64,000 nucleotides of DNA from Dermatemys mawii (lineage: Eukaryota; Chordata; Testudines; Dermatemydidae), in assembly GCA_007922305.1 (NCBI GenBank), contig ML677351.1, positions 16,025,119 through 16,089,118 on the forward strand, in the 5' to 3' direction. Positions 22,540 through 35,739 of the stretch are shown here, in pieces (the first letter of the stretch is position 1; every line of letters begins with the position of its first letter). Made by a program: the position numbers and the translations under genes. Below the pieces are notes generated by a model. The model saw nothing but the letters and a program-made list of their open reading frames with translations, was not told where the DNA came from and ran no database searches.

Positions 22540-24470
22540 CTCATTTTCACTCAGTTTTCCTTAATTTTGACAAAATCAGACCTTTTCCTCTATTTGCCTA
22601 TATCAAATGCAGTCAGATCATGATCACTGGTCCATAGGCAACCACCAACTTCCAATCCACTGATGAATTAATTTTTATTGTGCATGATGTCCAAAATAGA
22701 GTTTCCTTGTGCAATTCCTTGGGTGCAATACTTTGTGTTAGAAAGTCTATAATTTTTACAAACTCATGTTATTTTACTATCAACTGCATTAGATCTCCAG
22801 CATGTGTCTTTGCAATGGAAATCCCCCATAATATATTTTTCTTTCCACACATTCCAGACAGGTACTTAAGGAGTAACTCATCCTGTTATTTGGTTTGATT
22901 TGGTTGTTCGTTACAAACACTCATCAGTACCCCTTCCTGGACTGCGTTAATTATAGTTAGCACATTGATCCATATGCATTCAAAATCCTGTGGTTCTGAG
23001 TTACTGATAACATATAATGGTGAATTTAATGTAGAGTGTCTCTTAACGTAAAGGTCCAGTTCCCACACATCTTTTACCTACTCTCATAGAATCATAGAAT
23101 ATCAGGGTTGGAAGGGACCTCAGGAGGTCATCTAGTCCAACCCCCTGCTCAAAGCAGGAACAATCCCCAACTAAATCATCCCAGCCAGGGCTTTGTCAAG
23201 CCTGATCTTAAAAACCTCTATGGAAGGACCTCTGAACAAGTTATATAACCAATGATTTTAATTCCAATAATGCAAGTCATCCATTCAGGTTTCAGCAATG
23301 CCAAATTACATCTTTAATGGGATTTTTCAATTCTTCTTGCTTGTTACTCAGACTTCTAGTACTGGTATATAGGCAATTGAAAAATTTCTCATCTTTCCTT
23401 TCCACACAAGTAGAATCTGTTAATGATATACTAATTTTGAGTTTGTACTTCATTTACCTCATAGTACATACCCATTTTGAGGTGTGTTTAATACCCTCCT
23501 GGCTACTCTGGTTAATCTTCAAACTAGAATAGTCCCCTTTGGCCTGAGATACATGTGCCATCATCTATCCTACTGGAATGTGGCTTTGCTTTCCCTCAAA
23601 CCAAAACCTTCAGTTACATATTCCACTCACACAGCCAATGATTTACCTCCAGTATTTACTGCCTTTTCTTTTCTCTTACTTGTGGGACCTGAAGAATCAC
23701 CAAGAAATCATTTGGGCTTTCCTCTTCTTCAGCTCCTTTTCAAGATTCCTGAAGTCTTCTATAATCTGTGTAGTTCCAGGTCACTTGCTCCAGTAGGTAT
23801 CAACAGTGGAATCTATTGAAAAACTTCAAAATTCCATCCAATCTTCCAGTTACATGTTGTATTTTTGCTCCAGGATGACAGAATGTGATCTTATTGTCCT
23901 TGTGTTCATCACTGAATTGTCTGCTCATTATCTTAAAATGGAGTTACCAGAGGCAATATTTATTTTCTTAGGGTGGCTGAAGAATATCTTCATAGCTGCT
24001 TGCTTCATATCACAAGGACATCCACTAAATATGTTCCCTGTGGCTTTCTGTTCCCTTCATCCAGAAAGAAGTTCCTTGGTAGTAGACTTGCAAAGTATCA
24101 GATAACAATTCATACTTCTAGCTAGGCTGAGCGCCTCTTGGTTCTCTTTCCCCTTTTGGAATTAAGTCACCAGTCTGCTTCTTCCATTTCTGTGCTTTGC
24201 AGTTCCCTTATCACTGCTTCCCACCTCGACCCACACACATGGGGTATCTGTGGCAATGATTTCAGAATCTGGTTGTTCAAAAAGTCGTTCTTTTCTTGGA
24301 TGTTGTGTGGTGTTGAAACTCATATTTCCAAATCATGTATCTTTCTAGTGCTCCCTGCTCATGGTTACTTTGATCATGTGGTGGTGGTCGGGGGGTTTTT
24401 GTGTCTTCTCTTGACTCATCCCTCTGGCCAAGTCACTTTACATTTTCTCCCCTGCTAGGATACCCATGCA
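22540..24470 (-). mobile_element. CR1-type LINE relic with ORF1 esterase and ORF2 endonuclease
   Basis: Read on the minus strand from right to left. Around 23790-23690 is a degraded SGNH-esterase block of CR1 ORF1. STVDTYW stands where HVGTNDTA is usual, followed by a clear EDFRNLEKELKKRKAQMIS, normally EDFRNLGKELKKRGAQVVFS. Further left, near 22815, comes MGDF, the endonuclease GDFN motif. Near 22650-22600 is EVGGCLWTSDHDLTAFDIGK, the endonuclease SDH motif region. Stops are frequent. A separate CR1 3' end is inserted at 23083-23232. The ends of the element are approximate. Confidence 0.65.
23083..23232 (-). mobile_element. CR1 3'-end insertion
   Basis: Textbook reverse complement of a CR1 3' UTR. 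It starts with TCATAGAATCATAGAAT terminal repeats, then 'ggttggaagggacctcaggaggtcatctagtccaaccccctgctcaaagcagg'. It is younger than the LINE around it, being less diverged. Confidence 0.9.
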
Positions 24471-26684
24471 ATTTCAGGATCAGGACCCATGTGAAGTACT
24501 ACAAGAGTTTAAGACTTTCGCGTTTTTAAATACCCTGCAAAATTGAAGCTCCAAGAGGAGAAGGTCAAGAATTGGGATGGGTTTATGATTTTCAGGAAGG
24601 GGCAGCCCTTGCATAAATAGAAGTATATTCTTATGTTTTGTTCACTACTTTGTAGTTTATTTTTAAATACTATATTTAAAAGAGCACTTTTTTTATAAAA
24701 ATAGCATACACAAAGGATTTTTTTTTAGAGAAGTCAGAAATATAGTCAGCTTTAAAGATGAAGCATGGACACCTCAATTGCTTTTTGTTTTGTTTTTTAG
24801 TGAAGAGAAGTCTGCTGCTGTCTGAACTCTGAGGAGCCTACTGGACAGAATTCATCCTTGAGGTAGCCTCAGTGATCTAAGTAGAATTGCACCTGAGCCT
24901 GACTTAGACCTATATATTTAACCTCTAAATATGAAAGTGAGTGTTGGACCAGTTTCCCCCTCCCAATCTTGTTGTCCTCTTTCCCAGGAGCTAGAGTTCC
25001 AAAACAGCCCATCCAGCTCCTAGGAAGCTACTCTGCACAACTGACTAGTATAGAAACCATAGTCCGTTCATGACACTTACATAGGTGTTAGGCTCATTGG
25101 GTTTATGCAAATGTGGAATTTAATATCCCTGCCCTGTCTGATGCATCCTTCTATAACTAACATCTTCCTTCCCAGCATCAGAAGCCTGCCCATATGGCTG
25201 TGCTACTGGTGGCTGCATTTACAAAGAGGCTCAAGTGGGAGTAGCTGTCCCTATGTGACACACTATACCAGCATAACTTTTACCCAGTACATGTCTTTTT
25301 CCAACATCACAAGTTTAAGCCATGTAACATTCAAATTCATGCAAATATTCTAAAGATAGGGAAACAAATGAAAGTATCAGTTATTGACATGCAATAACAA
25401 TCAGTTTAAATAAATTAGGAACATTTCCAATAATGCAGTTTTTGTATTTGATTTCATGTGATGCCAACTAGCACCTTGGGAGTAATCTCTGTATATTCAT
25501 ATGCGCCAAAGGAATGCAAGTATGCTTTGAAAGTGTTCTTGCTATGCAGAAATCTTTGATAATAAACCTACACTTAACTGGTTTTTGGATTAATAGTTAC
25601 AATAAGCCTTCAAAGTTAGCTTTTTTTAATCTATAATTTTTACTACTGCGCAAACTTTTGCCAGAAGAAACCAGTACATGTTCTGTTTTCAATAATCCCA
25701 AATTACCGCCTGTTTTTCCCAAAGATTAATTCTTAAACATAACAAAAAAGTAAAAGAGGATCGCAAAAATCCATATTAACACAGAGAGACAGTCAGCCTG
25801 TTACTTGTGGATTGCATCTGCATTTCCAAGCTTTTCCTGCAGGTGCAAGGGAGGAAATGTAAAGTGGGAGGGTGAAGTCTTGCTAGGCCTGGCAAATGAC
25901 ACTAAACTTCTTGGGCATTAGACCTCACAAAGGATGTAGTTAGATTGCTGCATACCAGAAGATGGGGGACTGGGTCTGGGGATATCTGGTACATGAACAC
26001 AAAAGGAACCAATTCCTAAATGTGTAGCAAGCTCCTGGATTGGACACCAACTGGATTTGAAGATATAAACCTCAGCCAGACAACACAGGACTCTATCATT
26101 TGAGCTAAAAGAGTAATTTCCTAAGCCGGTAGAAGTAAATAGTTATCATTTAGCAGACTATTCAGGAAATTAAGTTTATGATGAGAATATATTGTTCTCT
26201 GAAACAATGTTTTGTCTTAGTAATAAAACAGAGTGGATAGCTAAAATATTCCTTTGTGGCCTTCACAGTGCTGTGTGGATTTCTGTTAAGTTAATATAGA
26301 TCACAAGCCCAGAAACTAATACCACAAAACAGCCCGTGTCTTAGGACGTGTATTTTTCAAAACTTCTCGTCTCCAGAGTGGGATTTAATGAGGTCAACAG
26401 CTAAATCTGATATGAACATGAGTTCAAAATCTTTTAAATGAAACCGTTTTCCCTGCAGAAAAAAGTTGGTTCTCATTTTGCTAATCACTGTTATGTTCAC
26501 TTCAACAATGGGTTACTAGACAGATTTCTGTAAAGTGAACATGAGTATCTGAATTTTGTCAGACAGAAATGCACTCAAATTTATAAAGTATTAGGAAAAT
26601 TAGAAACAAGTGAATTATAGACAACGTTTTTCCAATAAATTTGAAAGGTTATAAAGATCCACTGTCTTTGAACTCAATCCAATC
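24471..26684. other. Intronic, nothing recognised
   Basis: AT-rich intron sequence with short unsupported frames only. Confidence 0.5.
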
Positions 26685-26990
26685 TAATTTGGGGTTGGGA
26701 AGGAATTTTCTTCTGATCAGACAGGCAGAGACCCTGGGAGTTTTTATGCCTTCCTTTGAAGCACGGGTCACTTGCCGGTTTAAACTAGATTAAATGGTGG
26801 ATTCTCTGTAACTCAAAGTCTTTAAATCAAGATTTAAGGATTCAGCATCTCAACTAGAGATGATGGTTTCATTTCAGGAGATAGTGGGTGAAGTTCTGTG
26901 GCCTGTAATCTGCAGAAGGCCAAAGTAGATTATCTTGATGGTGCCTTCCAGCCAAATATCTTTGAGGTTGGGATATGTTGCTGTGTCACC
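26685..26990 (+). mobile_element. CR1-type LINE 3' UTR relic
   Basis: It contains 'ggttgggaaggaattttcttctgatcagacaggcagagaccctgggagttttt', then 'gggtcacttgccgg', then 'gtgggtgaagttctgtggcctg' and 'cagaaggccaaagtagattatcttgatggtgcc'. These are the successive blocks of the CR1 3' UTR in sense orientation. The terminal ATTCTATG repeats are lost. Confidence 0.8.
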
Positions 26991-27299
26991 ATCGGTTAGA
27001 TTTAACATTCTTCTAGTTGATTTTAACCTTGTTTATGCTCCATTCATGTTTGCATTTGTATTATAATATTTTATTTCAAACATTAAAGCCACTTGAACAA
27101 AAATGAGCATGACATGACTAATTTTTAAAACCATTTTAGTTCTGACTGAAATATAATTGAGAAACCAAACAATATTAAACTTTAATATAAACAGGTAAAA
27201 TGTGTTTAATGTTTTTCAGAGTGTGTGTTCCTGTGATCCTCCTTTAATTAAAAGCCAAGGAAAAGAATCTGAACTAGTTACATTTATCGACTGACACTT

Positions 27300-28573
27300 C
27301 CAGAGTTGTTGCCTCGTCTCCACTTGATTTCTAGGGAATCCTCCCTACTCAAGAGAGTGCTTCAGATTGCTTCCCACCAAATTCCTTATAGTGCTTACAG
27401 AAGGAGGAGGCAAATTGCCCAGTGGCTTGCTCTCTCCTCATTGCAGATGTGACCCCAAAAAGGGTCCATGGGGTCACAGGTGGGTGTGAACTGATGCCGC
27501 ACAGTTGGCTGTTGCCATCACCATATGCATGACTGCAGAGGTCTGTCTAGAATGTCCTCACTCAAGAGTGAGCAAATGGCCATGAGCACTTCAGGCACCG
27601 GAGTTGTGTTACAATCATGAGTTCTCTATGCTGATTAGTAGATAACCTGTACTCTCACTGTTACAGTAACTGATCAGTAGATATAGGCAGCTCTTAAGTT
27701 CTCTTTACACTTATCTTTCTGAACTGTTTGCATCATGGTAGATCATTTCAATATTTACCCTCTGGCACTGGTCTCTTTGATATCCACACAGATTGCTTTT
27801 ATTGTAGCAAATAGATTTTAAGTTCATTGCAACTAACCTCTTACAGCCTCCATTTATTGCCAAAGTATATGAAGGCTAATTAATACTATTTAGTTACCCT
27901 TTTGGACACAATTATACAAGAAAACAGATTCTTGTCACATCTAGGAGGATTTCAATTTTCCTCTCAAGATATTCTGCATGCTCCTTATCAGAAGAAGAGT
28001 GTAAGAAACATCTGTCCCCATCTGCATGACCCACATAACTGCCAGATGGAAATGCAAGGACCTCTCTTACTACTCACAGCCCCGGGGCCACACAATAACC
28101 TTGAGAGGGAAGGAAGTTGGTAAAGATATGACCCTGAGCCCTGTTAGGTGGTGACCTGGAGATCTGGATTACTGTCGGTATGCTGCAACTCATGAAGGGT
28201 CAACAGCAACAGAACCGATCTCCACGCAGCAACTCTCCAACTAGATCACTTTGTGCATTCGTACCTGTTGTGACTTGTTGGGTGTCCCCCCCCCCCACCA
28301 ACTGTCAAGGCACACTTGACCTGGGCGCAGGCCTCGTTGGCAGCCTTCTTGGCCCATGTCCCTATCCAGGACATTTCTCGGGCACTACATGGTCTTCGAT
28401 TCACATGTTCACCTCACACTACGTGATTGTCTCCAAAACCAGGGATCACGCTGGGTTCGGAAGGGCAGTACTGCATCCTGGGAATTTGTGAAATTCTACC
28501 CACCTCCAACAGATATAGCTTGGAATCACCTACTGTGGAATACACATGAGCAATCACTCAAAGAAGAAAAGAC
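27300..28573. repeat. Probable interspersed-repeat block, class unknown
   Basis: GC-richer than its surroundings. The part from about 28150 to 28560 ('ctgggcgcaggcctcgttggcagccttcttggcccatgtccc', then 'ggaatacacatgagcaatcactc') resembles a turtle repeat that I know next to the inverted-repeat element at 28574. A C13 run lies near 28288. Open frames of 73-168 aa on the + strand have no recognisable domain and are not called as genes. Confidence 0.4.
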
Positions 28574-28865
28574 AGTTACCTTTCGTAACTGGTGTTCTTC
28601 AAGATGTGCTGCTCATGTTTATTCCACATCCCGCCCTCCTTCCCCTCTGTCGGAGTGGTCTTACAAGAAGGAACTGAGGGTAGGGGAGTGCACAGCGCCC
28701 CTTATAGCGTGCCAGAGCAGCACACCACGAGGAGTTACAGTCCCTACAGGCACTGCTAAGGGAAAAAAAGCTTCCAGCACCGGTGCACGTGGTGAGCATG
28801 CACACTTACTGTCGAATAGACATGAGCAACACATCTCGAAGAACACCAGTTATGAAAGATAACCG
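28574..28865. mobile_element. Inverted-repeat element, about 290 bp
   Basis: Long imperfect inverted termini. The left arm begins AGTTACCTTTCGTAACTGGT and continues 'gttcttcaagatgtgctgctcatg'. The right arm, as reverse complement, begins GGTTATCTTTCATAACTGGT and continues 'gttcttcgagatgtgttgctcatg'. The arms are about 50 bp and about 85% alike. The middle is GC-rich and non-coding. I see no clean target duplication. The family is familiar from turtles, but I cannot name its class. Confidence 0.65.
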
Positions 28866-31749
28866 TTTTTTCCTGATGCCCATTTTAGTGTTTTGTCAAC
28901 TGGATCACACTGCTTCCAGCAGTTAAAAATAAAGCCTTCAAAACATTGGATGAACTGGTGTACAAGGACACAAACAGTGAATCCACAGTGACATTGTTCA
29001 GAATTGGAGCGACCACTCAAAAGTCACCCAGAAGATGTATGAATGAAGCAGGAAATACACCTCTTGGAAAGTGAAAGGGTTTTAGTATTAATAATTACAA
29101 CTGTTCCCAGAGTAAGGGCCCTGTTGTTCTAAGTTTTGTGCCATCTTATACAAGGACATATCTTAGCACTTCAGGGAGAAACCAAGTGACATATGAAGGA
29201 TGGGAGAAGAGGAATGCAATCAAAATATGTATTTTTTCCACTTCCTTGAGGGGTTAAAGCTGGCTGGCAAGCATTCATACTGCTGTCAGCAGCAAGTACA
29301 AGTCAGCAGGCAACAAACATCTACTGGGAGAAACAAGTGTGGTTTTCAAAGTCACCAGTGTAGTGAGGAAAATAAGTCATTTTACTTCACATGGCTTCTT
29401 GCTGATTTAAAGCAGATATCTGCTTTGAAGACAGAAGTCTTTGATAAGCTTAAGAGTACTTTGTGTCATTTTCATATTTTAAAAACAAAATTATGTAAAG
29501 GGAAGAGAACAAATGAGTTACAGGAAATGAAGATAAAGCAAAAAATATAAAGCAAATATGATATGAAACCGACCTTAGACCATTTGAAGCAAATGTTAAT
29601 GTGAAAATTAGCAATGTAAAATGTTTAGTTTAATATCATTTTTATTGCAGAGCATTAGGAGCCCACCAAAAACAAATACAACTGAAGTAGCTATGAGAAG
29701 TGCTCACTCATGACGACTAGATCCAGAAAAAGACTAGTCTTTTTCTCATGACAATTAAATATTTCCTAACTCCATTTAGGAAATATTCACCTAGCCAGTC
29801 AATTTAATGTTTCTCAGCTTTGTAATCCTTATTCACTGAGCCAGTCTGTCACTTTCTGCTAACTCTTCATTTATAATTTACAGTGTCAAGCACCAGGCAT
29901 TCACAGGATGTACATTTTATAGATGCTGGGTTAGGCTGTCAAACTGAAGTACATGCTAATAATTGGTAGCTTTGAAAGTCTCCGTCTCTTTATGTACCAT
30001 GTAATATCAGCATGAGGGCTAAAATTATTTATATAAACAATCAGGTTTGCAATGCTTCTAACATTAACAAATAAATGACAGTTATGTCATTTGCAGAAGA
30101 TACCGTTTTGATGGTCTTACCAAAAACCCAAATTGCCTTGCAAAATTGGATAGCATGAAGTACACAATACTAACAGTTTGAGCCTTAGCTTTGAATGATA
30201 TAATGTAAAGGTACATACAGTGAGTTAACTTTGAAATCTTAAGAGACTGTTGTTAACTGAAGAATATTAGAGACCTGAGAACTTCATGGTTTATATAGTC
30301 TGCCCACTATTATACCTAGTTTGTTAGGCAATCTGTCTAGTATTTACTGATGTATAATTATTTGTTCCTATTATTGTAACTAAATATTCCAATATGAGAA
30401 AAAGCTCTTTCTACTGATGTGAAACCTGATACAAAGCATTTAATAGATCCAATTCTCCCATATAACTTTAGTATACTTATTTATTTCAGGGAAAATGTGA
30501 GGGTGCTGATAGAAAGAGGCATTTTCAACATTTCATATCCTATTTCATTGCTCCTTAATGTCCAGTAGAAAAAATCTCCAGAAGAATTAGTTATACACTT
30601 AAGTGAATACTTGTTTTAGTAAGGATCATTTTTATACAAATTTTATAACTAAGTAGTGTAAATGAGTATTTCTCGGATAACTGAAAATAGACTTTTGTAG
30701 CAAGGAGTCTCTTGTAATATGTGAGCTGGAAAGGCATTTTTCAGACTTCCATTTACCTGTAATTAATATGTCTGTGGCATGGTGATTATGAAGGGAAAGT
30801 GCAGCAAAAGTGTTGCATCACTACTTTTGAAAATGCAATAGCAGTGCTTTGACTGACTTAGTTCACAACGGGGCTTCAAAGGACCACTTCAGTCTGAAGT
30901 GCCTCTTACATAACCCAGTGATGTAAGGGGAATGTCACTGAGGATTTCTGGAGTGGTGCTGAGGAACTTTAAAAGGCAATGCCAAAAATAGACTGTATGA
31001 CACTATTAGCTGAGGACTTTGGAACATCTAGATTTGTATCACTGTGTTAACAATTAGAATTAAGAATTTTGTATTACTCTATTCACAGGGACAATATTTT
31101 GCTGTTCTGCCTAGCAAGTTATCTGAGAAATGTGGAAGGGATAAATAGTCCCTCAGTTGTATCGAGTAAGTACTTCCTTATATGCGAGAACAAATATTAT
31201 AGCAATTATGCTTGCCTCCAATCGAAGAATGAGGTGCAATGGAAATGCTTAAGACATCAGAAAGAATTTAGAGACTGGTAAGTATTGCATTTCAACAACA
31301 AAAAAAATCTAAAATCTAGTGTGAAAGAGTAGCCAATTTCTCTATGATACAGTAGAGTATGAATAATTACTGCTACCTCAACTTTGACTTCCAATGTATG
31401 CCCTATATATTTCAATATTTTGAAAATCAGAAGGAAAAAAAAGTGCTTTTAATATGACAAACTCCTTACACTTTTCCCTCAAGAAAATTATTGCTTCTAT
31501 GAACTATAAATACATGTTAAGTTTTCCTAATTTTCAATGACTTCACTCATTTTAGTCCCAGAGTTATTTATCTCCATGCAAACAGAGTTTCTTTTCACTA
31601 TCACTCAAAGTTACAGCAGAAATAAAGCATGAGTTACTTACACTAAAGATATGAATGTCACCACCTTTTAAGTTTCCCAGATGAATAGAATTTAATGTCT
31701 CACTTATGGTCTGTGTCAGACATTGTTTCCCACATTTGGGCCTCAGCAG
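28866..31749. other. Intronic, nothing recognised
   Basis: AT-rich. A 116-codon frame at 29200-29550 and a 70-codon frame at 31069-31281 have no recognisable motif, no Kozak or splice support, and AT-rich codon use like the rest of the intron. Confidence 0.5.
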
Positions 31750-32690
31750 GTTGAGAGGTATGAAACAACAAGTAGGAACAGGTAATCATCAAGTGATCCA
31801 TTCCCTTTTGCTCATTTCGAGTTTCTGGCAAACGGAGGCTAGGGACACCATCCCTGCCCATCCTGGCTAATAGCCATTGATGGACCTATCCTCCATGAAT
31901 TTATCTAGCTCTTTTTTGAACCCTGTTATAGTCTTGGCCTACACAACATCCTCTGGCAAGGAGTTCCACAGGTTGATTGTGTGTTATGTGAAGAAATACT
32001 TCCCTTTGTTTGTTTTAAACCTGCTGCCTATTAATTTCATTTGGTGACCCCTAATTCTTATGTTATGTGAGGGAGTAAATAATACTTCCTTATTTACTTT
32101 CTCTACATCAGTCATGATTTTATAGACCTCAGTCATATCTCTCTTAGTCATCTCTTTTCCCAAACTGAAAAGTCCCAGTCTTATTAATCTCTCCTCGTAT
32201 GGAAGCAGTTCCATACCCCTAAATCATTGCTGTTGCCTTTTTCCAAATCTTTTCCAATTTCTATAGATCTTTTTTGAGATGGGGCGATCACATCTACACG
32301 CAATATTCAACATGTGGGCATATCATGCATTTATATAGAGTCAGTATGATATTATTTTCTGACTTATTATCTATCCCCTTCTTAATGATTCCCAACTTTC
32401 TGTTCACTTTTTTGACTGCTGCTGTACACTAAGTGGATGTTTTCAGAGAACTATCCACAATGACACCAAGATCTCTTTCTTGAGAGATGACAGCTAATTT
32501 AGACCCCATCATTTTATATATATAGTTGGGATTATGTTTTCCAATGTGCATTACTTTGCATTTATCAACACTGAATTTCATCTGCCATTTTGTTGCCCAG
32601 TCACAAGTTTTGTGAGATCCTTTTGTAAGTCTTCACAGCTTGCCTGGCACTTAACTATCTTGACAATGTGGTGAAGGAAAACATGCTAGT
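31750..32690 (-). mobile_element. CR1-type LINE ORF2 C-terminal fragment
   Basis: On the minus strand, right to left, it reads GATKWQMKFSVDKCKVMHIG (degenerate start), then ERDLGVIVDSSLKTST, AAVKKVNRKLGIIKKGI and SPHLKKDL.KLEKI. An open frame follows (32214-31984) containing [22 protein letters not shown]-like [28 protein letters not shown] and [11 protein letters not shown]. These are the ordered conserved blocks after the RT palm in CR1 ORF2. Numerous stops lie outside the 76-codon frame. This is a relic, not a gene. Confidence 0.88.
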
Positions 32691-33679
32691 AAGTTGGTTA
32701 AGTACTAAGATAAAAGTTGGTGAATAAGGAGCTGTGATAAGCATAACAGCTATGGAAGCGAGGTTTTTTCCCCATTTTAGATGATGCCTTAATAGTAAAA
32801 GGAAGTTCTTCCTTAGGGTGTCCATAATGTCTCCGATACAACGAATAAGCAAAACAGAAGGAACGACATGTCGTGGGTTCCTATCATACAGTCCATCTTC
32901 CCACTACCACCTCTAGGACCACATAGACAGACAGAATGGGGCAACACACCTCCTCTACACTTTCTTTTCTCCCTGTCCTGCAGTGTCTGTGTGAGCATAC
33001 AATACTGATCTGGCACTCTGCCCTCCTACAGCAGCTCCCTCCTAACATACAAGTAGGGTTTCTGATTTTCAGTTTTAACTGCTAAACAGACAAAACACCT
33101 GAATAAAAAAATAGGTGTTTGTCCAACAAACTGGAAATGGTTACTTGTATCAAAGGGCTTTTCTATACAGAATAATAGTGCAGACTATAGGGATATGATT
33201 TTTAAAGTGTAGTAACTTGTTGCACATTAGTTGGCCCACGTAGACCCTGCTGGAGTGCATTCAAGGTTTCCTAATACTAATGTAGTTTGAAACAGTACCA
33301 CATTAAAGTACACTAAGGAACATTACAGAGAGATTACTCATTACCATAGGGTGATATACATTATTCATTACAGTATATACACAAGAGAAAGATGTGAAAA
33401 TGATTTTTAGACATCTATATAAAACTCAAAGTGCTAAAAATAAACCCTGGTAAATGAGATGAATAAACTCTGAAAAACAGAAGCCCTATATATAATAAGA
33501 AAAGAAAGGGATTCAGGAATAGAATGAGCTGCTCTGGCTTCTCTTGAGACACTCACTACCTGGTTATGAAAGCCCTAGAAGCAGAACAGATATCACACTG
33601 ACTGTCTTTTCCTAGGGGAGTGCCCTCACAAGCACACAGTGACACTGTGCAGTCAAAGGAGGAACAGGACTGCTGGGAA
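32691..33679. other. Intronic, nothing recognised
   Basis: Ordinary AT-rich intron sequence. No supported feature. Confidence 0.45.
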
Positions 33680-34105
33680 CTTGAGCTGGGCAAAAATAAT
33701 TGGCCAAAATTTACCCCATTCTCCAAAAATGCAGATTTGGATCAATTAAAAACATTGTGAATTTATGTAGATTTTGCTAAGTTGATTCAGTTGAAATAAG
33801 CCTAAAAGAGAAAATTCAAAGCACATTTTGTTTTGACATTTTCAAAACACATTTGGTTTTTCAATTCAAATTTCAGTTGAAATTTTAGTTCATTTACAAA
33901 AATAAAAGAACCTTTCAAATTTTGTTTATTTTTGGGTTGGGTTCATTTGAGCCAACATTCATTTTTCCAACTTTTGTTTCACTGGAAATTTTGAAGAACT
34001 TTCCAAAACAAGCCCACCGTATTGCAGTTTTTCAGAAAGCCCAGCAAACCAAAGAGAAAAAATATGGAGCGGGAGAGTGATCAGTTGGATGCACAGCTCT
34101 ATAAC
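33680..34105. repeat. Old AT-rich inverted-repeat element (AGCTGGGCAAAAAT type)
   Basis: It starts GAGCTGGGCAAAAATAATTG and ends near CAGCTCTAT. Between them are many TTTTCAAA, GAAATTTT and TTTTGTTT blocks like a common reptile MITE-like repeat. A piece with the same type of ending (TTTTTTGACCAGTTCTAATT) occurs at about 47050-47214. Both are heavily decayed. Confidence 0.35.
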
Positions 34106-35725
34106 GAACCTCAAATGAAGCCTGGAGATAAATGAGGGTCTGCTATAGGCACGGAAATCAACTGGGTAGGAGAGAGAGAACGAGAGAGAGAAGGTGGATT
34201 CGCTGAGAATTGTGTCAGAGAGAGACAGAAGATCGTTGTTGTGGGGAGGCAGAGGGTCACTTGGCTGGAGTGCAGCGCTGTGGGGAGGCAGAAATTTCTA
34301 GAGGGATGAGGTGAATTGGCCATGGCAATGAGGAAGAGGTAATGTCTAAGAATAAAAATAGCGTTCAGTATCCTGTTAAGTAGCTCCATTTGTAGCTCCA
34401 TGGCTGTGTGCATGTGTGGATGCAGCCAGCCTTTCATGGTGGCCTGTAACTACAAGAAAAGGCCATAGTTAATAACTGTGATTATTTTTCTGGGTTTTAA
34501 GCATGGTGCCTCCTTGACAGATGACAGAGAAACCTACTGCAAAGAGTCATATCCCTGAACTGGCATTAAGAAACAACCAAGATCTGTCATTTCGGTTTCC
34601 TCTAGAGTCTAGATTATAAATGTGTAGTAATTTTGAGGATAAAATTATTTGTCACTTAACACCTGAAATACCCCTTTCTAGCCCATTCATTCAGATAGCA
34701 ACCATTGTGGACTGTACGCTTTTTAGACAACTGGGCACACGACGTTTTCAGTTATAATAGAGTAAATCTGGAATAACACCATTATATTCAACAGAGTTAA
34801 CACGTAGGCAACCCAAGATTTACATTGGTAAGCCTAAGAACAGTCTATAGTCAAAGGTTTTTCTGTTTTCAAATATTACCTATTAAAAAGGAAGAAAGTG
34901 TGCCAGGGAATGAGCTGGAAGGAATAAAAGTAAAAACAGCACATTTGTCTAATGGAAAATGTTACGTCATTTCTAGTAAAATGCAGAGGTGAAGGGAAAG
35001 AATACGCCAAAAGACCACATAACAAAAACCCTATCTTGAGTTAAAAAATATTTTCAATAAGCATCTAACTTTCCTTTTATAGCTAATCAAATATCTTCCT
35101 GATTGACAGAATGGTAAACATAGTAGATTCTTGCTGAATCTTAAAGCAAGTATGATAATAAAAGGTAGGAGAAATGCAAGTTAACAGAATAACTACTCAG
35201 ATTTGAGAACCCCTAAATTCTTATAACAGCAGCTGCCTCAGTATGAGCACTTCCTAAGAGATAACCAGAATCAAAGCAGGTCATTGGTCTAATTTTCCCG
35301 ACTGTTCAAAACCCTTTTCAGAATATTTAATGACTATTAACTGGTGATTCTAGAGGTGTTTCTTTGACCCTACATCAGTAAAAACAATTGTTAAACACTG
35401 TCAGTTAACTGTTTTTTTCCTACTAAAAGTGATAGATATTTTCATCAGCATTTCATTTTGCTTTCTTGATGCCTGTAATTTGTTCATTTCTACTATATTC
35501 ACAAATCAGAATAAATGATTTAGATCTTATAATTTATAACTGATGAAGGAGGAATGTAAGATGTTATTCATGTAAATTACAAATTTATAGCAGTGTAGAT
35601 TACTTCTTTTATATTGTTCAATTGTTTAATTTATTTGATCTAAGAGCAATAAAATAGACATTATTGAGCAATTTTTCTAATGATCAAGAGATATCAAATC
35701 ATGGGAAAAATGGACAATGAATTAT
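34106..35725. other. Intronic, nothing recognised
   Basis: Contains a short purine-rich GAGA stretch at about 34168-34192. The rest is AT-rich with no signature. Confidence 0.45.
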
Positions 35726-35739
35726 ATTACATTAAGATA

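Noticed and set aside
28356..28862. 168-codon + frame
   Set aside because: It runs through the inverted-repeat element and its neighbouring repeat block. No domain, so most likely a chance frame in GC-richer repeat sequence.
29200..29550. 116-codon + frame rich in Cys and Gln
   Set aside because: It looked like a possible small gene, but it has no motif, promoter or splice context and the codon use of AT-rich intron.
31984..32214. 76-codon minus-strand frame as a small gene
   Set aside because: It is the C-terminal block of CR1 ORF2, inside a longer LINE relic with stops on both sides.
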